In this document: positions 53,958-59,694 of the stretch, piece after piece
How the letters are laid out: every line of letters starts with the position of its first letter
How positions within the stretch are numbered: the stretch's first letter is position 1
NCBI GenBank assembly: GCA_947468665.1
Contig: CANILH010000011.1
Coordinates: 1 to 59,694, forward strand
Origin: Oligoflexales bacterium
Lineage (GTDB): Bacteria; Bdellovibrionota_B; Oligoflexia; Oligoflexales; RGVZ01
Direction of reading: 5' to 3'
DNA: 59,694 nt
The notes under the pieces: model-generated
Told to the model about the DNA's origin: nothing
The model's input: only the letters and a program-made list of their open reading frames with translations
The model's database searches: none
Position numbers and translations under genes: made by a program

Positions 53958-53980
53958 ATAGCCAAAAAATGGAGCAAACC

Positions 53981-54250
53981 ATGGCACTTACGACTGAGCA
54001 AACACAAGACATCCTAAAGAACTACGGCACGGGCGCTAACGACACAGGCTCCGCCCAAGTTCAAGTCGCGCTTCTTACTGCCCGCATCAACCACCTTGCC
54101 GGCCACTTCCAGATCCACACTAAAGACCACCACAGCCGACGCGGCCTTCTTAAGCTTGTAGGCGAACGTCGCCGCATGCTCAAGTTCCTTGAGCGCAAGG
54201 ACACTGAGGGATACAAGAAGTTGATCAACGAGCTGGGCCTCAGAAAATAA
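53981..54250 (+). CDS. rpsO: 30S ribosomal protein S15
   Basis: S15 binds the central domain of 16S rRNA. The 89-residue protein has the full family pattern, including [20 protein letters not shown] and the [20 protein letters not shown] helix. GGAGCAAACC precedes the ATG. The frame extends upstream to 53858, but that part is the untranslated leader. pnp follows beyond a terminator, the usual rpsO-pnp order. Confidence 0.97.
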   Translation: MALTTEQTQDILKNYGTGANDTGSAQVQVALLTARINHLAGHFQIHTKDHHSRRGLLKLVGERRRMLKFLERKDTEGYKKLINELGLRK

Positions 54251-54294
54251 GCCAGGAACCCCGATTCCTCGCTAATTTAGTAAAAAATGAAGAG

Positions 54295-54327
54295 GCGGCG
54301 GCGAATTAAATTGCGCCGCCGCTTTTT
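54295..54327 (+). terminator. Terminator between rpsO and pnp
   Basis: The stem GCGGCGGCG (54295-54303) pairs perfectly with CGCCGCCGC (54314-54322) around a 10-base AT-rich loop, followed by five T residues. It would end or attenuate the rpsO transcript 59 bases before pnp. Confidence 0.88.
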
Positions 54328-54385
54328 ATTTGGGAAAACTACAACGAAACGAAATTATAAAGAAAAATGAGAGGATCCCTAAGTT

Positions 54386-56479
54386 ATGTCAATGAATCCG
54401 ATTACCCGTGAAGTCAACATCGCCGGCAAAGTCATCAAGTTTGAATTCAACAAATACGCCAAGCAGGCCAACTCCGTCATGGTCTCCTGCGGCGACACAC
54501 AAGTGCTCGTATGCGTTGTAGGCGCTGACGAGCCGAAGCCCGATCAAGACTGGTTCCCTCTTACTGTTGATTACTTTGAGCGTATGTACGCGGCAGGTCG
54601 CATCCCAGGTGGGTTTTTCAAAAGAGAAACTAGACCAACCGAGCATGAGGTTCTCACGTCACGCGTGATTGACCGCCCGCTTCGCCCGCTCTTCCCTGAG
54701 CACTACATGGCTGATGTACAGATCACCTGTACAACTGTCTCCTACGATCCAGAGCATCATCCCGCCACACTCGCCCTCATGGGCGCCAGTGCCGCTCTCA
54801 TGATCTCTGACATTCCGTTTGATGGACCAGTCGCGGCTCTGCGCGTTGGTATGAAAGACGGAAAATATATCATCGACCCTAAAGAAGGCGAGGGCGGAGA
54901 CCTTGACCTTAACGTCGCCGCCAAACCAGGCGCTCTGCTGATGGTGGAAGCTGCCGCGAATTTCCTCTCAGAGGAGCAAATGCTGGACGCGATCTCACAC
55001 GCCCATAAGCTTATGGAGCCGGTGTTCGAAATGCAGGAGTCAATCCGTAAGGAAATCGGCAAGCAAAAACGATCTTTCAGCCCACCTGCCTGGGACAAAG
55101 ACCTCGTTAAGAAGGTCCACGACATCGCGACACCACTCGTCACCAGAGCATTCACGATTGCCAGCAAAATCGAACGCAAAACCGCGTTGTCCTCGGTAAC
55201 AAAAGACGTCCTGACATCCGTGAACCCAAAAGGTGAGTCCGCAGTAACCAAAGTCGTCAAAAAAATTCTTGAGGAAGTGCAGTTCAATTGTATGCGCGGC
55301 CAAATCCTTGACACCCGCAAGCGTGTTGACGGCAGGGGCCTCACCGACATCCGCACCATCACCTGCGAGACTGGTGTTTTGAAACGCCCTCACGGTTCGG
55401 CCCTTTTCACCCGCGGAGAGACTCAGGCTCTCGCCACTGTCACACTGGGAGCTGGCGACGATGTGCAGCGCCTTGATAACCTCGTGACACCAAACGCCCT
55501 CAAGACATTTATGCTTCACTACAATTTCCCTGGATACTCTGTCGGTGAGTGTAAACCTAACCGCGCCCCAGGACGTCGCGAAGTCGGTCACGGAGCCCTT
55601 GCAGAGCGCGCGCTCTCCAAAGTCATTCCTGATCAATCCAAATTCGGCTACACGATTCGTCTCGTATCTGAGATTCTAGAGTCTAACGGCTCTTCTTCCA
55701 TGGCTTCCGTTTGCGCCGGCACCATGGCACTTCTCAAAGCAGGCGTGCCGATCCAGGAGCCTGTGGCTGGTATCGCGATGGGCCTGATCAAAGAAGGCGA
55801 AAAATACGCTATTCTTTCCGACATCCTCGGAGATGAAGATCACTTGGGCGATATGGACTTCAAAGTTTGCGGTGGCCAGAACGGAATCACCGCTCTCCAG
55901 ATGGACATCAAAATTGGCGGCCTTACCCGCCAGATTCTCAGCGAGGCGCTGACTCAGGCTCAAGCCGGCCGTCGTCACATCCTCGGCAAAATGAACGCTG
56001 CCATCAGCGCGCCTGGTGACATCAGTGAATTCGCTCCGCGTATATTCCAACTTAAAATCAAACCAGACCGCATCCGTGATCTTATTGGCCCCGGTGGTAA
56101 GAACATCAAGAAAATCGTCGCTGAGACAGGCGTTAAAGTTGACGTCAACGACGAGGGTATGGTCAGCATCGTAGCAATGGACGTAACCAGCGCTGAAGCG
56201 GCGAAGAAACTGATCCGCTCCATAACAAGTGATCCTGAAATCGGCGCTGTTTACCTCGGTGTCGTTAAGAAGATCATGGACTTCGGAGCGTTCGTTGAGA
56301 TCAAGCCAGGCACAGAAGGCCTCTGTCACATCTCTCAACTCGACAACGCGCGCGTTGAGCGTACAGAAGACGTCTGTAAAGAAGGTGAAGAGATGTTGGT
56401 GAAGGTTCTTGAGATTGACCGTCAAGGCAAGATCAAGCTTTCCCGCAAAGAAGCCCTCGGCAAAAAGCCAACAGCATAA
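54386..56479 (+). CDS. pnp: Polyribonucleotide nucleotidyltransferase (PNPase)
   Basis: PNPase degrades RNA 3' to 5' with phosphate and is a core part of degradosomes. The 697-residue protein has two RNase PH domains (FERMYAAGRIPGGFFKRETR, PTEHEVLTSRVIDRPLRP; GRREVGHGALAERAL, SILESNGSSSMASVC-type core), a KH domain (RIRDLIGPGGKNIKKIVAET at about 565) and an S1 domain to the end (GVVKKIMDFGAFVEIKPGTE). The start is ATG 54386 after AGAGGATCCC. It is full length. dut follows after nine bases. Confidence 0.97.
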   Translation: MSMNPITREVNIAGKVIKFEFNKYAKQANSVMVSCGDTQVLVCVVGADEPKPDQDWFPLTVDYFERMYAAGRIPGGFFKRETRPTEHEVLTSRVIDRPLRPLFPEHYMADVQITCTTVSYDPEHHPATLALMGASAALMISDIPFDGPVAALRVGMKDGKYIIDPKEGEGGDLDLNVAAKPGALLMVEAAANFLSEEQMLDAISHAHKLMEPVFEMQESIRKEIGKQKRSFSPPAWDKDLVKKVHDIATPLVTRAFTIASKIERKTALSSVTKDVLTSVNPKGESAVTKVVKKILEEVQFNCMRGQILDTRKRVDGRGLTDIRTITCETGVLKRPHGSALFTRGETQALATVTLGAGDDVQRLDNLVTPNALKTFMLHYNFPGYSVGECKPNRAPGRREVGHGALAERALSKVIPDQSKFGYTIRLVSEILESNGSSSMASVCAGTMALLKAGVPIQEPVAGIAMGLIKEGEKYAILSDILGDEDHLGDMDFKVCGGQNGITALQMDIKIGGLTRQILSEALTQAQAGRRHILGKMNAAISAPGDISEFAPRIFQLKIKPDRIRDLIGPGGKNIKKIVAETGVKVDVNDEGMVSIVAMDVTSAEAAKKLIRSITSDPEIGAVYLGVVKKIMDFGAFVEIKPGTEGLCHISQLDNARVERTEDVCKEGEEMLVKVLEIDRQGKIKLSRKEALGKKPTA

Positions 56480-56488
56480 TACCCGGCG

Positions 56489-56920
56489 ATGATTACTCTC
56501 AAGTCTTCATCTCCTGATCTGATGCCGTCCTACGCGACTGCGGCTTCTGCCGCGGCCGATCTTAGGGCGGCATCAGATTATGTGCTTCCAGCCGGTGAGC
56601 GCGGCAAAGTCCCGACCGGCGTCTGGATCGACAAAGTCGACTGGGATAAAATCCCTCAGGGCATGATCCCTGAGCTCCAAGTCCGTGCTCGCTCAGGATT
56701 AGCGTTTAAACACGGTGTCATGCTCACCAATGGCGTCGGCACTGTCGATGCCGACTATCCAGATGAGATCTGCGTGCTGCTATATAATTCCGGAAAAGAC
56801 TCATTTCACGTTAAAAAAGGCGACCGCGTCGCCCAAATCACCATGAACCTCGTGGCAAGAATCCCGGGCCTTGAGGCTGGTGGCTCACGCACCGGCGGGT
56901 TTGGCTCAACGGGCGTTTAA
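56489..56920 (+). CDS. dut: dUTP diphosphatase
   Basis: Dut hydrolyses dUTP to dUMP, keeping uracil out of DNA. The 143-residue protein carries the five trimeric dUTPase motifs: AAADLRAA, VRARSGLAFKHG, NGVGTVDADYPDEI, KKGDRVAQI and the C-terminal GGSRTGGFGSTG. It begins only nine bases after pnp with no strong ribosome site, so it may depend on translation of pnp. Confidence 0.96.
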   Translation: MITLKSSSPDLMPSYATAASAAADLRAASDYVLPAGERGKVPTGVWIDKVDWDKIPQGMIPELQVRARSGLAFKHGVMLTNGVGTVDADYPDEICVLLYNSGKDSFHVKKGDRVAQITMNLVARIPGLEAGGSRTGGFGSTGV

Positions 56921-56945
56921 CCGGATTCGCGGGGAGTGCCATCAA

Positions 56946-57797
56946 ATGAAACTACACTCATTTTCAAGTCACAAAGAATTCAAAACCCGCGTTTTCGATT
57001 TTTTACTCGAAAATGAAGCTGAAAATTGCCTGTTGCTTGGACTCCTTGGAGGCATGGAGTCAAATCCAGGACGCTACCCCGTTGCTTATTTTTGGGCCGT
57101 AACAAGTAACGACAAGGTCGTAGGCGCTGCCTGGATGACACCACCCTTCCCGCTCGGCCTGACTACGATGCCACCAGAAGGGCTTGCGTTACTCCGTGAC
57201 GCGGTCAGGGAAATTTCACATCAACCATCTCAGGTGATCGGACCAAACGAAGGCTCTTTACAGTTTAAAACTCTTTGGGCCAAGTTAGACAGGTCTCACA
57301 TCAAGTCGCCCAAAATGGCCCAAAGAATTTTTCAATTAACTGAAGTATTACCGCCCCGAAAAACTACCGGACTCATGCGCGTCGCGACAGAAAATGACCT
57401 GGATCTATTAATTGACTGGAATATAAGATTCGCGCAAGACTGCGGAATGTCCTACGACCCATCATCGGCTAAATCATCCGCTAAAGATGACGCCGTACGA
57501 GCAATCAATCGTAAGAATCGACATTTATGGTGCATTGACGGAGAGCCTGTTGCGATGGCCTCTGCTGACGGCAAAACCCCGAGAGGGATTCGAATTAGTT
57601 GGGTCTATACTCCAAACAAATTTCGAGGCCGCGGTTACGCGTCGGCCGCGGTGGCAGAACTTAGCCAAAAAATGCTCGATGAAGGTCGTGATTTTTGTTT
57701 CCTGTATACCGACCTTGCCAATCCAACATCAAATAGCATTTACCAGAAAATTGGCTACAAACCGGTAAGCGATTCAGCCCTTTACGATTTGCAGTAA
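56946..57797 (+). CDS. GNAT family N-acetyltransferase
   Basis: The 283-residue protein has the acetyl-CoA-binding signature in its C-terminal half (VYTPNKFRGRGYASAAVAEL, containing R-G-R-G-Y-A) and the terminal LANPTSNSIYQKIGYKPV motif. The N-terminal 130 residues are a second, degenerate GNAT-like or linker domain. I start at ATG 56946 after GGGGAG; the frame extends upstream only into dut. The acetylated substrate is unknown. It lies 25 bases after dut and precedes a strong terminator. Confidence 0.82.
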   Translation: MKLHSFSSHKEFKTRVFDFLLENEAENCLLLGLLGGMESNPGRYPVAYFWAVTSNDKVVGAAWMTPPFPLGLTTMPPEGLALLRDAVREISHQPSQVIGPNEGSLQFKTLWAKLDRSHIKSPKMAQRIFQLTEVLPPRKTTGLMRVATENDLDLLIDWNIRFAQDCGMSYDPSSAKSSAKDDAVRAINRKNRHLWCIDGEPVAMASADGKTPRGIRISWVYTPNKFRGRGYASAAVAELSQKMLDEGRDFCFLYTDLANPTSNSIYQKIGYKPVSDSALYDLQ

Positions 57798-57810
57798 TTC
57801 TCAAACAAAA

Positions 57811-57842
57811 AAAAGGCGCCCCCGCGAAGGGGGCGCCTTTTT
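57811..57842. terminator. Strong bidirectional terminator
   Basis: A perfect hairpin (GGCGCCCCC pairing with GGGGGCGCC, loop GCGAA) is flanked by A-runs on the left and T-runs on the right. It can therefore end both the GNAT transcript on the plus strand and the rpsR-rpmB transcript on the minus strand, between their convergent ends. Confidence 0.95.
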
Positions 57843-57874
57843 GATTCTCACATCATCCAAAACCTTTGGGCTGA

Positions 57875-58048
57875 TTACTCAGCTTTAGATTTCTTTTTGA
57901 CTACTGTAGAGCCAGCTGGTTTAGCGGCTTTTGGAGTAGCTGATTTTTTTGCTCCGCCCGCGATTTTAGCGGCAAGGCGGGCTTTTGCTTTACGCCATGC
58001 TTTACGCTGACGAACTTTTGGTGTCTTACGACTATCACCACGACCCAT
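57875..58048 (-). CDS. Small, very basic protein beside ribosomal genes
   Basis: The start at ATG 58048 is set by GAAGGAGGATTTACT. The 57-residue product is rich in Lys, Arg and Ala: it opens with GRGDSRKTPKVRQRKAWRKA and ends in a Lys/Ser/Ala tail. It follows rpmB by 30 bases, so it is likely made with ribosomal proteins and binds nucleic acid, perhaps rRNA. The opening resembles the ribosomal peptide bTHX (MGKGD.R..), but the match is short and the assignment is inference. Confidence 0.7.
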   Translation of the reverse strand: MGRGDSRKTPKVRQRKAWRKAKARLAAKIAGGAKKSATPKAAKPAGSTVVKKKSKAE

Positions 58049-58078
58049 AGTAAATCCTCCTTCAATCAAATTGATTGA

Positions 58079-58309
58079 TCAGCTTAGTTTGAAACCTTCA
58101 CGACGGCAGTAGGCATCGAGACCGAGTTTATCGATCGTACGGATAGCCGCGGTGCTCACCTTGATGGCTACAAACTTCTTCAGCTCATCAGACCAAAAAC
58201 GCTTGGTCTGAAGGTTTGGAAGAAAGCGGTGGTTAGTCTTGATGTTTGAGTGGGACACGCGGTGTCCAACCAAAACGCCTTTGCCTGTAATTTCACAACG
58301 CTTGGACAT
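58079..58309 (-). CDS. rpmB: 50S ribosomal protein L28
   Basis: The 76-residue protein starts SKRCEITGKGVLVGHRVSHS, then NIKTNHRFLPNLQTKRFW, matching bacterial L28. GGAGG lies eight bases before the ATG, inside the end of rpsR. It contains no zinc-ribbon cysteine quartet. It lies three bases after rpsR. Confidence 0.96.
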   Translation of the reverse strand: MSKRCEITGKGVLVGHRVSHSNIKTNHRFLPNLQTKRFWSDELKKFVAIKVSTAAIRTIDKLGLDAYCRREGFKLS

Positions 58310-58312
58310 AGA

Positions 58313-58735
58313 TTATTCCTCCTCGCTTGCGCCTTTGCTTTCGCTACGGCCTTCGCCGCGCTCAGCAAAGCGGCCATCGCCACGGTCACCGCGGCTATCG
58401 CCGCGATCAAAACGACCGCGACCACCAAAGTCACGACCTGCCAGCATTACAGTTGCAGCAGACATTTCGCCCATGAAACCTTTTTCATGAGTATGCGAAA
58501 CAGAGTACTGAAGCAATCCAAGGAAACGCGCCTGTTTTACAGCAAGAGCGATTTGACGCTGTTGCTTCGCGGTCGCACCAGAAATACGGCGGGGAATAAT
58601 CTTGCCGCGTTCGGTGACGAAACGTTTCAGAACATCAGGATACTTGTAATCAATGACCAGGTTGGGGTCGAGCGTGCGCTTTTTGCGAGAAGCAAAACGG
58701 CGCTTGCGTCGTGGGCGTTCCACGTTGTTTTCCAT
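58313..58735 (-). CDS. rpsR: 30S ribosomal protein S18 with long Arg/Gly-rich tail
   Basis: The core (residues 1-80) matches S18: [20 protein letters not shown], a [20 protein letters not shown] helix region and [18 protein letters not shown]. Normal S18 is about 75 residues. This one has 140, with about 30 extra residues of new sequence after LLQYSVSH and then an RGD/GRG-rich disordered tail ([20 protein letters not shown]) ending in acidic residues. GGAGGTACCC precedes the ATG. It is first in the rpsR-rpmB-small protein run. Confidence 0.93.
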   Translation of the reverse strand: MENNVERPRRKRRFASRKKRTLDPNLVIDYKYPDVLKRFVTERGKIIPRRISGATAKQQRQIALAVKQARFLGLLQYSVSHTHEKGFMGEMSAATVMLAGRDFGGRGRFDRGDSRGDRGDGRFAERGEGRSESKGASEEE

Positions 58736-58884
58736 TGGGTACCTCCGGAAAAAAACCTTGTTAAAACTTGAACCTCCACCATGGAGTCCAAAAAGTGAAC
58801 CGGCAACATACCCTAGTGACAGAGCCTTTGTAAAGCGATAAAACCCTTGAAAATACGCCCGTTCCCGGTCATCCTGAGCACGTC

Positions 58885-59694
58885 ATGTCAGTCGAAATTC
58901 ACATCGCGGTCGCTACCCCGATCCACCAGACCTTTACCTACCTGCATGAGGAGCCCCTCAGGGCAGGAATACGGGTGCTAGTGCCCTTTGGAAGCCAGTC
59001 AAAAACCCTCGGTGTGGTGGTCGATTCCCCCGTAGCCAAGGCTGACCGGGCGGGTGCTGCGGCGGGAAAATCCTTTAAATTAAGGGCAATTAAGGAAGTC
59101 CTGGATCAAGACCCAGTCTATTCACCGGTACTTCTGAAGCTCGGCACCTGGATGGCGAGCTATTATATGCATCCTCTTGGCGAGGTGCTGAGGACCATGC
59201 TACCGGCCAGCAGCCAAAAATCCACAAAAGTAACCTTTGAGCTGACCGATGCCGGCTCCCGGGCGCCGGAGGATGAAGATATCCGTCCTGGAGGGTTTTT
59301 TGCCCGTAAAAAAACCATCTCCCAGGCCACCTTAAAAAAGAAATTCAAAGACCGTGGGCTCGATAAGGCCCAATCCGAGAGCATTATCAAGAAATGGCTT
59401 GGCCAGGGATGGATGACCGTCGCCAAAGAAAAGGCCATCCGCGCACGCCAAACCGCGTCCATGGATATCTCACAAACACTGTCATCACAAATTGAGGCCT
59501 CAATTTGTGATGATCTGTTTAAAGAATTAAACGCGCGTCAAAAAACCGCCGTGGAAACCATCATCACAGAAGGCCTCGCCGCTACGGACTCCTCCACAAG
59601 AAAGCCGTTTTTGCTTTTTGGCGTCACTGGATCCGGCAAAACGGAAGTTTTCTTAAATCTGATTCGCGACGCCATCAACCGCCACCGTGAATCC
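58885..59694 (+). CDS. priA: Primosomal protein N' (PriA helicase), N-terminal part, cut by right edge
   Basis: The frame opens at ATG 58885 and stays open to the window end (270 codons). It begins SVEIHIAVATPIHQTFTYLH and continues RVLVPFGSQSKTLGVVV, the 3'-end-binding domain of PriA. A winged-helix region follows, and the helicase begins near the end with Walker A GVTGSGKTEVF at about residues 246-256. PriA restarts stalled replication forks. The rest of the gene lies outside the window. It is divergent from rpsR. Confidence 0.93.
   Translation, partial: MSVEIHIAVATPIHQTFTYLHEEPLRAGIRVLVPFGSQSKTLGVVVDSPVAKADRAGAAAGKSFKLRAIKEVLDQDPVYSPVLLKLGTWMASYYMHPLGEVLRTMLPASSQKSTKVTFELTDAGSRAPEDEDIRPGGFFARKKTISQATLKKKFKDRGLDKAQSESIIKKWLGQGWMTVAKEKAIRARQTASMDISQTLSSQIEASICDDLFKELNARQKTAVETIITEGLAATDSSTRKPFLLFGVTGSGKTEVFLNLIRDAINRHRES

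Noticed and set aside
53905-53965. Tandem stem with a GGTGGATACGG and TTTGAATC look, considered as a tRNA
   Set aside because: There is no acceptor stem, anticodon arm or proper T loop; it is better read as part of the rpsO leader.
54757-56425. Long minus-strand open frames opposite pnp (85 to 249 residues)
   Set aside because: They are antisense shadows caused by the codon bias of pnp; the products have no recognisable domains and no ribosome sites, while pnp is certain.

Overview
This 59.7 kb window looks like chromosomal DNA from a flagellated Gram-negative bacterium. Evidence for Gram-negative: an L-ring (FlgH) and P-ring (FlgI, FlgA) flagellum, several lipoproteins, two probable outer-membrane proteins and a LolB-like protein. 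A TIGR02147-type protein (a family known mainly from Fibrobacter and Bdellovibrio-like bacteria), a CarD regulator, a sigma-54 type flagellar promoter and a CsrA/FliW pair together suggest the Bdellovibrionota/Oligoflexia or old 'Deltaproteobacteria' neighbourhood. That placement is inference from gene content; no rRNA is present.

Layout. 0-3.5 kb: the tail of an unidentified gene, a DUF4129-like membrane protein with Gly/Gln repeats, and a lipoprotein that joins a caspase-like fold lacking both catalytic residues to a CGPC thioredoxin domain through an Asn-rich repeat. 3.6-16.2 kb: mostly single metabolic and signalling genes (icmF, ogt, an extended aroB, two response regulators, tRNA-Asn, sixA, an esterase-like hydrolase, gltX, a split 6-PTPS-like protein, a pabA/trpG amidotransferase). 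16.3-28.5 kb: one dense minus-strand block, read uppS-cdsA-rseP-tsaB-pssA-asd-(outer-membrane protein)-truA-(TPR lipoprotein)-(LolB-like)-(MshEN domain protein)-murG, mostly with overlapping or closely spaced genes and dominated by envelope biogenesis. 28.6-34.1 kb: an rsmI-like gene, then minus-strand rho-prfA-prmC-permease. 34.4-38.1 kb: an accessory-looking island of orphan genes (a small secreted protein, a secreted HExxH/pentapeptide-repeat protein, its TIGR02147 neighbour with a repeated CCGCACA motif upstream, and two convergently overlapping genes of unknown function). 38.3-40.6 kb: rimO and a class IV aminotransferase.

40.7-50.6 kb is a flagellar run on the minus strand, flgF-flgG-flgA-flgH-flgI-flgJ-flgM-flgN-flgK-flgL-csrA-fliW, preceded by a near-consensus sigma-54 promoter and followed by a terminator. 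Flagellin (fliC) lies just upstream as a separate unit. The set combines rod, ring and hook-junction parts with the anti-sigma-28 factor FlgM and the CsrA-FliW translational switch that controls flagellin. 52.5-59.7 kb is core information processing: a RibD/DHFR-like reductase, carD, rpsO, pnp, dut, a GNAT acetyltransferase, then rpsR-rpmB-(small basic protein) on the minus strand, and the start of priA, which runs off the right edge.

Most of the window is ordinary conserved chromosome. The parts most worth a second look are the pseudo-caspase/thioredoxin lipoprotein, the 34-38 kb island, the enlarged FlgH, the N-terminal extension of AroB, the arginine/glycine-rich tail of S18, the free-standing MshEN domain and several unexplained palindromes.
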